64,000 bases of DNA, from positions 1-64,000 of the forward strand of contig JBFKDQ010000015.1 of assembly GCA_041619555.1 (NCBI GenBank). The letters run 5' to 3'. The notes under the pieces were generated by a model. The model was given only the letters and a program-made list of their open reading frames with translations, did no database searches and had not been told where the DNA came from. The position numbers and the translations under genes are program-made. This DNA comes from Oceanococcus sp041619555 (GTDB taxonomy: Bacteria > Pseudomonadota > Gammaproteobacteria > Nevskiales > Oceanococcaceae). Shown piece after piece: positions 7,452 through 15,692 of this stretch (its first letter is position 1; every line of letters begins with the position of its first letter).

Positions 7452-10004
7452 GTGAGCTCAAAAGATATCGCCCACACCCCGATGATGCAGCAGTTTCTGG
7501 GCCTCAAGGCGGAACACCCCGACGAGTTGCTGTTCTACCGCATGGGGGACTTTTACGAACTGTTCTACGAAGACGCCCGCAAGGCCGCGGCCCTGCTGGA
7601 CCTGACCCTGACCACCCGCGGCCAATCGGCCGGCGCGCCGATCCCGATGGCCGGAATCCCGCATCACGCCGCCGAGCAGTACCTGGCCCGACTGCTGCGC
7701 CTGGGCCAGTCGGTTGCGATCGCCGAACAGTTCGGCGACCCCAGCGGCAAGGGCCCCATGCAGCGCAAGGTGGTGCGGGTCGTCACACCGGGCACGGTCA
7801 CCGATGATGCGCTGCTGGATGCGCGCAGCGAGGCGGAACTGGCAGCGGTCGCGCAGTTCGAAGATCGCTTCGGCCTGGCCCGGCTGGACCTCGCCAGTGG
7901 CCGTTTCGTCATTTCCGAGTTCCCGAGCGAGGCCGCCCTGACGCAGGATCTCAGCGCGATGCCGCCCGCCGAACTGCTCTACAGCGACAGCCAGAGCACG
8001 CTGGATCGGCCCGGTCGGACCGCGCTGCGGCCCCGGCCGTGCTGGCATTTCGATCATGGCAGTGCCTATCAGTTGCTGCTGGAACAGTTTCGCTGCCGGG
8101 ACCTCAAAGGCTTTGGCTGTGATGATCGCGCGGCCGCGATCACCGCCGCCGGCGCCCTGCTGCAGTATCTGCGCGACACCCAGCGGCAGGAACTGCCCCA
8201 TCTCACCAGCCTGCGCCTGGAACAGGACAGCGAACGCCTGCGCATCGATCCGGCCAGCCGGCGCAATCTGGAACTGGAGACCAATGCCTCCGGCCAGCGC
8301 GAAAACAGCCTGCTCGACCTGCTCGATGTCTGCGCCAGCGGCATGGGCAGCCGTCTGCTGCAGCGCTGGCTGCGGGCGCCCGTGCGCGCCCGTGACATCC
8401 TCCGCGCCCGCTATCAGGCGATCGGCGAATGCCTGCAAAACGGCAGCCACACACCGCTGCACCAGCATCTACGCAGCCTGTCCGACATCGAACGCATCAG
8501 CACCCGGGTGGCGATGCGCAGCGCGCGCCCGCGTGATCTGTCCGGGCTGGCGCGCTCCCTCGCCACCCTGCCGGAACTGCGGGACCTGCTACCCGATTCA
8601 CCGCGCCTGCAGGAACTGGGCGACACGCTGGGAACCTACCCGGAACTGAGCCGCTATCTGGCCGCCGCCATCGAGGAGGAACCGCCGGTCATCCTGCGTG
8701 ATGGTGGCGTGATCCGCCCCGGTTTCGACGCCGAACTCGATGAACTGCGCGAACTGGCCGCCAATTCCGGCGCCTACCTGCAGGAACTGGAGCAGCGCGA
8801 ACGGGAACGCACCGGCATCGACAAGCTCAAGGTCGGCTACAACCGCGTCCACGGCTTCTATATCGAACTGCCGCGCAGCCGCTCCGCCCAGGCGCCGGTG
8901 GACTACACCCGCCGGCAGACCCTGAAAGCGACCGAACGCTACATCACCCCCGAGCTCAAGGGCTATGAGGACAAGGTGCTGTCGTCCCGTGAGCGCGCGC
9001 TGAGCCGGGAGAAGTATCTCTATGACCAGATCCTGGACGCCCTGCAGCCACAGATCAGCGCCCTGCAGGCCACGGCCGCCGCGCTCGCGGAAATCGATGT
9101 GCTCGCCGCCCTGGCCGAACGCGCCGACAAGCTGGGCTGGACTGCCCCCACCCTGGTCGACACCCCCTGCCTGCGCATCCGTGGCGGCCGTCACCCGGTG
9201 GTCGAGGCGCTGGTGGAACATAATTTCGTACCCAATGACCTGCAACTGGATGCCGATCTGCGCATGCTGATCATCACCGGTCCGAACATGGGCGGTAAAT
9301 CCACCTACATGCGCCAGTGCGCGCTGATCGTGCTGCTCGCCCACATCGGCAGCCATGTGCCGGCTGACAGCGCGGAAATCGGCCCGGTCGACCGGATCTT
9401 CACCCGCATCGGCGCCGGCGATGATCTCAGTTCCGGACGCTCGACCTTCATGGTGGAGATGCAGGAAACCGCGGAAATCCTCCACAATGCGACCGCCCGA
9501 AGCCTGGTGCTGATGGATGAAATCGGCCGCGGCACCGGCACCTATGACGGCCTGTCTCTGGCGCAGGCGGCCGCCGAAGAACTGGCGCAGAAAATCGCCG
9601 GTTTCAGCCTGTTCGCCACCCATTACTTCGAGCTCACCGCATTGGCCGAACAACTGCCTGGGGTGGCCAATATCCACCTGGACGCCACCGAGCACGCCGA
9701 CGAACTGATCTTTCTGCACCGGGTGAAGGAGGGGCCGGCCAACCGCAGCTATGGCCTGCAGGTGGCGCGCCTGGCCGGCGTCCCGGCGCCGGTCCTGCGG
9801 CGCGCACAGAAACATCTGCAGCGCCTCGAAGCCGGCGCCGCCGCAAGCACCACGCCGACCCCGCAACTGACCCTGTTCGCGCCCCCGGCGACGCGCCCGG
9901 CCGCACTACAGAAGCTCGATGACATCTCGCCGGACAGCTTGAGCCCACGGCAGGCGCTGGACCTGCTGTATGAACTCAAGCAACTGGCGGAACACACCGA
10001 CTGA
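7452..10004 (+). CDS. mutS: DNA mismatch repair protein MutS
   Basis: MutS recognises mismatches and, with MutL, starts strand-specific repair. From GTG 7452 the product is 850 residues (E. coli 853) and begins (M)SSKDIAHTPMMQQFLGLK, aligning with known MutS N termini; upstream in-frame ATGs would overlap the divergent cinA-like gene. It has the mismatch-wedging Phe-X-Glu (GDFYELFY, about 33-40), the lever and clamp domains, Walker A GPNMGGKSTYMRQ, the ST-motif region SSGRSTFMVEM, Walker B LVLMDEIGRGTGTYDG and the family's C-terminal tail (SPRQALDLLYELKQL). The gap to the divergent cinA-like gene is only 25 bases, so their promoters must lie inside each other's coding regions or the start is elsewhere. 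Confidence 0.98.
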   Translation: MSSKDIAHTPMMQQFLGLKAEHPDELLFYRMGDFYELFYEDARKAAALLDLTLTTRGQSAGAPIPMAGIPHHAAEQYLARLLRLGQSVAIAEQFGDPSGKGPMQRKVVRVVTPGTVTDDALLDARSEAELAAVAQFEDRFGLARLDLASGRFVISEFPSEAALTQDLSAMPPAELLYSDSQSTLDRPGRTALRPRPCWHFDHGSAYQLLLEQFRCRDLKGFGCDDRAAAITAAGALLQYLRDTQRQELPHLTSLRLEQDSERLRIDPASRRNLELETNASGQRENSLLDLLDVCASGMGSRLLQRWLRAPVRARDILRARYQAIGECLQNGSHTPLHQHLRSLSDIERISTRVAMRSARPRDLSGLARSLATLPELRDLLPDSPRLQELGDTLGTYPELSRYLAAAIEEEPPVILRDGGVIRPGFDAELDELRELAANSGAYLQELEQRERERTGIDKLKVGYNRVHGFYIELPRSRSAQAPVDYTRRQTLKATERYITPELKGYEDKVLSSRERALSREKYLYDQILDALQPQISALQATAAALAEIDVLAALAERADKLGWTAPTLVDTPCLRIRGGRHPVVEALVEHNFVPNDLQLDADLRMLIITGPNMGGKSTYMRQCALIVLLAHIGSHVPADSAEIGPVDRIFTRIGAGDDLSSGRSTFMVEMQETAEILHNATARSLVLMDEIGRGTGTYDGLSLAQAAAEELAQKIAGFSLFATHYFELTALAEQLPGVANIHLDATEHADELIFLHRVKEGPANRSYGLQVARLAGVPAPVLRRAQKHLQRLEAGAAASTTPTPQLTLFAPPATRPAALQKLDDISPDSLSPRQALDLLYELKQLAEHTD

Positions 10005-10168
10005 GCGTGGCGGGCGGCGCTCGCCCCAATGCGATCCGAAAATCCTGCCCATTGGTCTCGCGCCATCCGCCCTGCAGCCCGCGGGCCAACGGACATGAGC
10101 CACCTCGACAATTGCACCAAGCCGCCGGCCATAGCATAGTGCAGCTTCCGCTTCCTGATCGGGATCAC

Positions 10169-10633
10169 GTGCGACTCTTCAGCCTGTTCATCAGTCTTGC
10201 GTTTTTCTGGCTGCTTCTTTCCGGCCACACCGGGGCCCTGTTGCTGAGCCTGGGCGCGCTCTCCTGCGTGCTCGTCCTCTGGCTTTGTCAACGAATGAAC
10301 ATCGTCGACCCGGAAAGCTACCCCCATCATCTGGCCCGACGGATGCCCGGCTACTGGCTCGGCCTGCTGCGGGACACGCTGCAGTCGAACTGGGATGTCA
10401 GCCTGATCATCGTCCGTGGCCGCCAGGTTCGGCCGGTCACCGAATACGTCGCAACCCCGCTGCAGCACGATGTGACCCGGGCCATACTGGCCAATTCCAT
10501 CACCCTGACACCGGGCACCCTGACCCTCGATGTCGAGGATCGTCGCCTGCGGGTCCACGCACTGACCCCCGAACTGATGCAGGAACTGCGCAGCTGCGGC
10601 ATGATCGAGCGCGCGGTCCGACTGGAGGAATGA
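10169..10633 (+). CDS. mnhE: Cation:proton antiporter subunit E (MnhE/MbhA type)
   Basis: First gene of a ten-gene antiporter operon. The 154-residue protein has two N-terminal membrane segments (SLFISLAFFWLLLSG and ALLLSLGALSCVLVLWLC) and the subunit E signature around SNWDVSLIIVRGR, ANSITLTPGTLTLDVED and LHVHAL-like LRVHALT. I chose GTG 10169, which opens directly on the first membrane segment with GGGA just upstream; a start at 10007 would add 54 residues unlike the family. A possible promoter is TTGCAC (10112-10117) and CATAGT (10135-10140), 17 bases apart. MnhE is a structural subunit of Mrp-type Na+/H+ antiporters and of membrane-bound hydrogenase modules. Confidence 0.9.
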   Translation: MRLFSLFISLAFFWLLLSGHTGALLLSLGALSCVLVLWLCQRMNIVDPESYPHHLARRMPGYWLGLLRDTLQSNWDVSLIIVRGRQVRPVTEYVATPLQHDVTRAILANSITLTPGTLTLDVEDRRLRVHALTPELMQELRSCGMIERAVRLEE

Positions 10634-10917
10634 TGCTGCTCGCCGCCCTGATTGCCGTTGTCGCCGCCATGGGCCTGGCCCTGGTCCGCACCCTGCTGGG
10701 GCCGACTGCCTATGACCGAATTCTTGCAGCCAACAGTTTCGGCACCAAGACCGTCCTGTTCATCGCCATCATCGGCTTTGTCATGGGCCGGCCCGAGTTT
10801 CTCGACATCGCCCTGGTCTATGCGCTGATCAACTTCATCGGCACGGTGGCGGTCCTCAAGTTCATGCACTTTCGCGACCTGGGCTACGGCCTGATCCATC
10901 GCCAAAACCAGCCATGA
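10633..10917 (+). CDS. mnhF: Cation:proton antiporter subunit F (MnhF/MbhB type)
   Basis: A 94-residue protein with three predicted membrane segments and the family pattern RTLLGPTAYDRILAANSFGT followed by FLDIALVYALINFIGTVAVLKF. The mnhE stop runs directly into this start; with GGAGG at 10624-10628, ATG 10633 has better spacing than ATG 10630. Small antiporter subunits of this kind form the membrane scaffold next to the pump-like D subunits. The next gene overlaps its stop by four bases. Confidence 0.93.
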   Translation: MLLAALIAVVAAMGLALVRTLLGPTAYDRILAANSFGTKTVLFIAIIGFVMGRPEFLDIALVYALINFIGTVAVLKFMHFRDLGYGLIHRQNQP

Positions 10918-11225
10918 TTCCACTGCTTGCCAACACCAGCCTGTTCTTAGGCTCGCTGATCTTGCTGCTCGGCGTCGTCGGCCTGCTGCGCTTTCCGGAT
11001 TTCTTTTCCCGCACCCATGCGGTCAGCATGACCGACACCGCGGGCGCCGGCTTCATCTGCCTGGGCCTGGTGCTGACTGCCGGCTGGGGCCTGGTCAGCG
11101 CCAAACTGGTGATGATCCTGATCTTCCTGCTGCTGACCTCGCCGTCTTCCAGCCATGCCTTGGCCCAGGCCGCACTGGTCGATGGCGCCAGGCCGCTCGG
11201 ACAGGTTGAAAAAGACCGTTCATGA
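10914..11225 (+). CDS. mnhG: Cation:proton antiporter subunit G (MnhG/MbhC type)
   Basis: A 103-residue protein with three membrane segments and the subunit G signature GLLRFPDFFSRTHAVSMTDTAG, followed by GLVSAKLVMILIFLLLTSP. ATGA overlaps join it to mnhF upstream and to the DUF4040 gene downstream. E, F and G occur together in this order in Mrp operons at the distal end, but at the front in archaeal Mbh modules, as here. Confidence 0.93.
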   Translation: MIPLLANTSLFLGSLILLLGVVGLLRFPDFFSRTHAVSMTDTAGAGFICLGLVLTAGWGLVSAKLVMILIFLLLTSPSSSHALAQAALVDGARPLGQVEKDRS

Positions 11226-11782
11226 GCGCCAACGAAATCCTCGGCATCAATGCCGCCCTGCTGATCATGATGGTGGTCATCGCCCTGGCCATGGCACGAC
11301 AGCGCAATCTGTTCGTTGCGGCGATGATGAGCAGCGTTTACAGCCTCGCCTCCGCCTGTCTGTTCGTGCTGCTGGATGCGGTGGATGTCGCCTTTACCGA
11401 AGCCGCGGTCGGCGCCGGCATCAGCACCGTGCTGATCCTCAGCGCGCTGGCCCTGACCAGCTACCAGGACCGCCAGCCGCGACCGGGGCCGCACTGGGCC
11501 GCACTGGGCGCCTGTGTGGCCGTCGGCGCCCTGCTGCTCAGCGCTGCCCGCGAATGGCCGACCCTGGGCGCGTCGGATACGCCTGTGCAGAGCCATCCCC
11601 TGACCGCCCACTACCTCGAACAATCCGTCAGCGAAACCGGCCTGCCCAACGCCGTCACCTCGGTCCTTGCCAGCTATCGCGGCTATGACACCCTGGGCGA
11701 GGTAACGGTGGTATTCACCGCCGGCATCGCGGTGCTGCTACTGCTCTGGGGACGACGCTCCTTGCGAGACCAAACCGGATGA
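11222..11782 (+). CDS. DUF4040 (MbhD) plus MbhE-like antiporter subunit
   Basis: The 186-residue protein starts with three membrane segments typical of DUF4040/MbhD (NLFVAAMMSSVYSLASACLFVLLDAVDVAFTEAAVG) and, after a linker, ends with an MbhE-like part (YRGYDTLGEVTVVFTAGIAVLLLL). In Mrp operons both parts are the C-terminal tail of the large MnhA subunit; in Mbh they are separate small proteins. Here they are fused with each other but not with a NuoL-like domain. Position between G and B subunits is exactly that of mbhD-mbhE. Overlaps its neighbours by four bases on both sides. Confidence 0.85.
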   Translation: MSANEILGINAALLIMMVVIALAMARQRNLFVAAMMSSVYSLASACLFVLLDAVDVAFTEAAVGAGISTVLILSALALTSYQDRQPRPGPHWAALGACVAVGALLLSAAREWPTLGASDTPVQSHPLTAHYLEQSVSETGLPNAVTSVLASYRGYDTLGEVTVVFTAGIAVLLLLWGRRSLRDQTG

Positions 11783-12216
11783 AACCGCAAGGGAGCACCG
11801 CGGTTCTGCGGATCATCACCAAGCAGCTGATGCCGGCCATCCTGCTGTTTGCCCTGTACGTCCAGTTTCACGGTGATTACGGGCCGGGCGGAGGCTTTCA
11901 GGCCGGCGTCATTTTCGCTGCGGGCATCGTGCTGTATGCCCTGATATTCGGTCTGGACCGGGCGCGTCAGGTTCTGCCGCCGCAGCATCTGCTGCGTCTT
12001 GCGCCACTGGGCGTACTGCTGTACGCCGGGGTCGGCGTCTACGCCCTGACGCAGGGTTACGCCTTTCTTGACTACACCGCCCTGGACCCCGGGCATCCGG
12101 TGCATGGTCAGCACCTGGGCATCTTGCTGGTCGAACTGGGCGTGGGGCTGACCGTCTGCTCGGTCATGATTCTTATATTTTACGCTTTTGCCGGACGGGG
12201 TCGCAGCCAGAAATGA
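11779..12216 (+). CDS. mnhB: Cation:proton antiporter subunit B (MnhB/MbhF type)
   Basis: A 145-residue protein with four membrane segments and the family hallmark HGDYGPGGGFQAGVIFAAG near residues 31-49; the end (GQHLGILLVELGVGLTVCSVMILIF) also fits MnhB. It overlaps the DUF4040 gene and mnhC by four bases, consistent with strict stoichiometric translation of the complex. Confidence 0.94.
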   Translation: MKPQGSTAVLRIITKQLMPAILLFALYVQFHGDYGPGGGFQAGVIFAAGIVLYALIFGLDRARQVLPPQHLLRLAPLGVLLYAGVGVYALTQGYAFLDYTALDPGHPVHGQHLGILLVELGVGLTVCSVMILIFYAFAGRGRSQK

Positions 12217-12572
12217 ATCTCAGTCAACTGGGGCTGCTCAACGGCTACGCCACCGTGGTGCTGTTGCTGACCGGACTCTACATCGTGCTGGCCTATGACA
12301 ACCTGATCAAGCGCCTGATCGGTCTCAGCATTTTCCAGAGCGCCATCTTCGTGTTCTATATCAGCATGGGCAAACTGCTGGATGGCACCGCTCCGATCCT
12401 GGCCGAGGGCCTGAGCAGCTATTCCCATCCGCTACCCCATGTGCTGATCCTCACCGCCATCGTGGTCGGGATCGCCACCCTGGCCCTGGGACTGGCCCTT
12501 GTGGTCCGCATCCAGGAAGCCTACGACAGCATTGACGAAGATCAAATCCTGCGCCGCGAGTCCAAGGAATGA
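12213..12572 (+). CDS. mnhC: Cation:proton antiporter subunit C (MnhC/NuoK type)
   Basis: A 119-residue NuoK-like protein with three membrane segments: GYATVVLLLTGLYIVLAYDN, LIGLSIFQSAIFVFYISMG and HVLILTAIVVGIATLALGLALV. The glycine/serine-rich turn between segments and the C-terminal HPLPHVLILTAIVV are standard for MnhC. It overlaps mnhB and the D subunit by four bases each. Confidence 0.94.
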   Translation: MNLSQLGLLNGYATVVLLLTGLYIVLAYDNLIKRLIGLSIFQSAIFVFYISMGKLLDGTAPILAEGLSSYSHPLPHVLILTAIVVGIATLALGLALVVRIQEAYDSIDEDQILRRESKE

Positions 12573-14005
12573 ACACTCTGGTCCTGCCAGTCCTGATCCC
12601 GCTGCTCGCCGCCCCCGGCATCGTCCTGCTGGGCGGTCGCAAACTGGCCTGGTACGGCGCCCTGCTGGGCATCGGCCTGGCCCTGCTTGCCACGCTCGGC
12701 CTCGGCGCCGACGGTCGCATGGTCCTGGGTGGCTGGCCCGCCACCATCGGCATCGAATATGCCCTGGATGCGGCCAACCGGCCGATTCTGCTAATGATCA
12801 TGCTGGCTGGCCTGCTCTGTCTTCTGAGCGTATCGCCACGCCAGATGGATCACCTTCCGCCTCCGCGGATCGCGCTGTTCTATGCCCTGTTCTGCCTGTG
12901 TATCTGCGGACTGGCGGGCATCGCGATGACCGCAGATGCGTTCAATGTCTTTGTATTCCTTGAGATATCCTCTCTTTCAACCTACGCGCTGGTGGCCAGC
13001 GGGCGCCATCGCCGCGCCCTGCGCGCCGCATTCCAGTATCTGATCCTGGGCACCCTGGGCGGCAGTTTCGTGCTACTGGGCGTCGGCTTTCTGTACATGG
13101 CCACCGGCAGTCTGAACATGGCGGATATCGCCACCCGCCTGCCCGCTTCACCGTTTCCCCAGGCCGTGGTCGTTGGCGCGGCATTCCTGCTCCTGGGCTT
13201 TGCCCTGAAGAGCGCGCTGTTCCCCCTGCATCAGTGGCTGCCCGGCGTGTATGCCGAAGCCCCCGCCGCGGTCAGCGCCTTTCTCGCCGCCACCGGCACC
13301 AAGGTTTCGCTGTATGCCCTGAGCCGCTTCGGTTTCGGCGTGCTTGGTGTCAGCTGGTTGAGCGCCCATCATGTCGACCATCTGCTCATGCTGCTGGCCA
13401 GCGGCGCCATGCTGTTCGGTTCGCTGGCCGCCATCCAGCAACAACGCCTCAGCCTGCTGCTGGCCTGGTCCAGCGTGGCCCAGATCGGCTACATCGTGCT
13501 CGCGCTGAGCCTGTTCAACACCGCAGGCCTCGCCGCTGCTTACCTCTACATGATGGTCCACGCCCTGATCAAGGGCGGCCTGTTCCTGGCCGTCGGCAAT
13601 CTGGCCGATGATCGATTCAGCGCCCTGCGGGGCCTGGGTCGACGCGACCCGCTGACCGCGGGCTGCCTGAGCCTGGGCGCCCTGTCCCTGCTCGGCGTGC
13701 CGCTGACCGCCGGCTTCATCGGCAAATGGATGCTGCTGCAAGCCTTGATCGATGCCTCCCAGTGGCCCGGCCTGATCATCATGGCGCTCAGTTCCGTGCT
13801 TGCGGTGATTTACGTCGCGCGCATCGTACTACCCCTGTGGCAAGCTGATGATTCCGCTGAGAGGACGTCACGCGGCGCAACACCGCCGCTCAATCTGCGT
13901 CTGCCGATGCTGCTGACCGCGGCGGCGTCGCTGATCTTCGGCCTCTGGCCAGCCCCCCTGATGCAGCTCAGCCTGCCGGCAGCCGAGGCGCTGCTCCTGC
14001 CATGA
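12569..14005 (+). CDS. mnhD: Cation:proton antiporter subunit D (MnhD/MbhH), first of three
   Basis: A 478-residue NuoL/M/N-family membrane protein with about 14 helices. Conserved residues of the proton channel are present: the glutamate in FVFLEISSLSTYALVA (TM5), the lysines in FALKSALFPLHQWLP (TM7) and TGTKVSLYAL (TM8 region). This is the pump-like unit that couples Na+ (or K+) export to H+ entry in Mrp complexes. It is the first of three homologous subunits in this operon (next at 14002 and 15685). Four-base overlaps on both sides. Confidence 0.93.
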   Translation: MNTLVLPVLIPLLAAPGIVLLGGRKLAWYGALLGIGLALLATLGLGADGRMVLGGWPATIGIEYALDAANRPILLMIMLAGLLCLLSVSPRQMDHLPPPRIALFYALFCLCICGLAGIAMTADAFNVFVFLEISSLSTYALVASGRHRRALRAAFQYLILGTLGGSFVLLGVGFLYMATGSLNMADIATRLPASPFPQAVVVGAAFLLLGFALKSALFPLHQWLPGVYAEAPAAVSAFLAATGTKVSLYALSRFGFGVLGVSWLSAHHVDHLLMLLASGAMLFGSLAAIQQQRLSLLLAWSSVAQIGYIVLALSLFNTAGLAAAYLYMMVHALIKGGLFLAVGNLADDRFSALRGLGRRDPLTAGCLSLGALSLLGVPLTAGFIGKWMLLQALIDASQWPGLIIMALSSVLAVIYVARIVLPLWQADDSAERTSRGATPPLNLRLPMLLTAAASLIFGLWPAPLMQLSLPAAEALLLP

Positions 14006-15432
14006 TCAGCCTGCCCATCCTGATTCCCCTGCTCAGCGCCATCCTGATCGGCCTGTGCGGCCGGCACCCGAACCTGCGCGAAAGCGTGTCCGTGCTCGGC
14101 GGCCTGGCCACCGCAGCCAGCGCCATCGCGCTGCAGGCCAGTCCGTCGGCCGACTGGCTGCTGAGCGATTTCGGCGCCGGCCTGAGCCTGTACTGGTCAG
14201 TCGAGCCCCTGGGCCTGCTGTTCGCGCTGGTCTCCGGCTGTCTGTGGCCGGTCACCGCGATCTATGCCGCCGGCTATCTGCGTGGCACCCAGGAAAAAAA
14301 TCAGACCCGCTTTTTCATTTTCATGGCGATCTCGATTGCCGCCGCGCAATGCATCGCCCTCGCCGGCAACCTGTTCACCCTGTTCGTCGGCTACGAATTC
14401 CTCACCCTGGCGACCTGGCCCTTGGTGACTCACAAGGGCAATGCTGCGGCCCGGCAAGGCGGCCGTACCTATCTCGGCTATCTGCTGCCCAGTTCGGTCG
14501 CCCTGCTGCTGCCCGCCATCGTCATCGTGCAACAGCTCGCCGGCAGCGGCCGCTTCACTCCTGGCGGTCTGCTGCAGGACGTGCAGATCAACCCGCTCGC
14601 CCTCGGCCTGCTCTACGCCCTGTTCCTGTTCGGCATCGGCAAGGCCGCGCTGATGCCGCTGCACCGCTGGTTGCCGGCCGCGATGGTCGCGCCCACGCCG
14701 GTCAGCGCCCTTCTCCACGCCGTGGCCGTGGTCAAGGCTGGCGTGTTCTGCGTGCTCAAGATCACCCTGTATATTTTCGGTCTGGATCTGCTGGACGAAA
14801 CCGGCGCCAGCCAACCCATGATCTATCTGGCTGCCTTCAGCATGATCGCGGCCTCCCTGATCGCGATGCAGGCGGACAACCTGAAACGCCGACTCGCCTA
14901 TTCCACCGTCAGTCAGCTTGCCTACGTGACCCTGGCTGCCAGCATGGCCAGCGCCGCGGCCGCCTATGCCGGCAGCCTGCAGATCCTGATGCACGCATTC
15001 GGCAAGATCACGTTGTTCTTCTGCGCCGGGGCGATCTACGTCGCCAGCCACAAGACCCTGGTCAGCGAACTCGATGGGTTGGGCCGGAAAATGCCGCTGA
15101 CCTTTCTTGCCTTCACTCTGGGCGCCCTGTCGATTATCGGCCTGCCGCCGCTCGGCGGCGCCTGGACCAAGTGGTGGCTGCTGGTCGGCTCGCTGGAATC
15201 GGGCCAGGCCTGGCTGCTCGGCGTACTCATCCTCAGCACCCTGCTGAACATCGCCTACCTTCTGCCGATTCCCATCCGGGCCTTTTTCGCCGGCAGCCCG
15301 AACTGGCAATGGCACGAAGCCCCCTGGGCCTGCGTGCTGCCGCTGTGTCTGACCGCCCTGGTGTCCCTGGTCCTGTTCTTCTGGACTCCCTTGCGGTCAC
15401 TCCTGGCCACAAGCGCTGGAGTCAGCCTATGA
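14002..15432 (+). CDS. Second NuoM/N-like proton-conducting subunit
   Basis: A 476-residue NuoL/M/N-family protein of about 14 helices, paralogous to mnhD. The key channel residues are kept: glutamate in FVGYEFLTLATWPLV, lysine in GIGKAALMPLHRWLP and lysine in HAVAVVKAGVFCVLK. PLHRWLPAAMVAPTPVSALLH is the family signature. In Mbh-like and some Mrp-like clusters of proteobacteria extra D-type subunits follow mnhD. ATGA overlaps on both sides. Confidence 0.88.
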   Translation: MISLPILIPLLSAILIGLCGRHPNLRESVSVLGGLATAASAIALQASPSADWLLSDFGAGLSLYWSVEPLGLLFALVSGCLWPVTAIYAAGYLRGTQEKNQTRFFIFMAISIAAAQCIALAGNLFTLFVGYEFLTLATWPLVTHKGNAAARQGGRTYLGYLLPSSVALLLPAIVIVQQLAGSGRFTPGGLLQDVQINPLALGLLYALFLFGIGKAALMPLHRWLPAAMVAPTPVSALLHAVAVVKAGVFCVLKITLYIFGLDLLDETGASQPMIYLAAFSMIAASLIAMQADNLKRRLAYSTVSQLAYVTLAASMASAAAAYAGSLQILMHAFGKITLFFCAGAIYVASHKTLVSELDGLGRKMPLTFLAFTLGALSIIGLPPLGGAWTKWWLLVGSLESGQAWLLGVLILSTLLNIAYLLPIPIRAFFAGSPNWQWHEAPWACVLPLCLTALVSLVLFFWTPLRSLLATSAGVSL

Positions 15433-15692
15433 ATCGCGCCGCCATCATTGCCCAGCGCAGCTTGATCGTCGCCTGTGTGGCGAGCCTGATCGCCGGCTTC
15501 TTCATCGAGCACCACCCTCATTTCGCCTTCGAGGCCTGGCCGGGTTTTTTCGCCGGATTCGGCTTCCTCGCCTACTGCTGCATCGTGCTCGGCGCCAAAC
15601 AGCTGCGCCCCTGGCTACGGCGCGAGGAAGATCACTACGGCGATGATGTCGAGCTGACCAACAGCCAGCCCCGGGAGGGCGACGATGACTGA
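15429..15692 (+). CDS. Small two-helix membrane protein of the antiporter cluster
   Basis: An 87-residue protein starting at ATG 15429, overlapping the preceding stop by four bases; its end overlaps the next gene by eight. It has one N-terminal helix (SLIVACVASLIAGFFIE), the motif HHPHFAFEAWPGFFAGFGF and a second helix (LAYCCIVLGAKQL) followed by an acidic tail. I recall similar HPHF-E-PGF-A-FGF small proteins beside NuoL-like antiporter genes in other proteobacteria; function unknown. Reading-frame coupling argues that it is a real subunit. Confidence 0.75.
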   Translation: MNRAAIIAQRSLIVACVASLIAGFFIEHHPHFAFEAWPGFFAGFGFLAYCCIVLGAKQLRPWLRREEDHYGDDVELTNSQPREGDDD

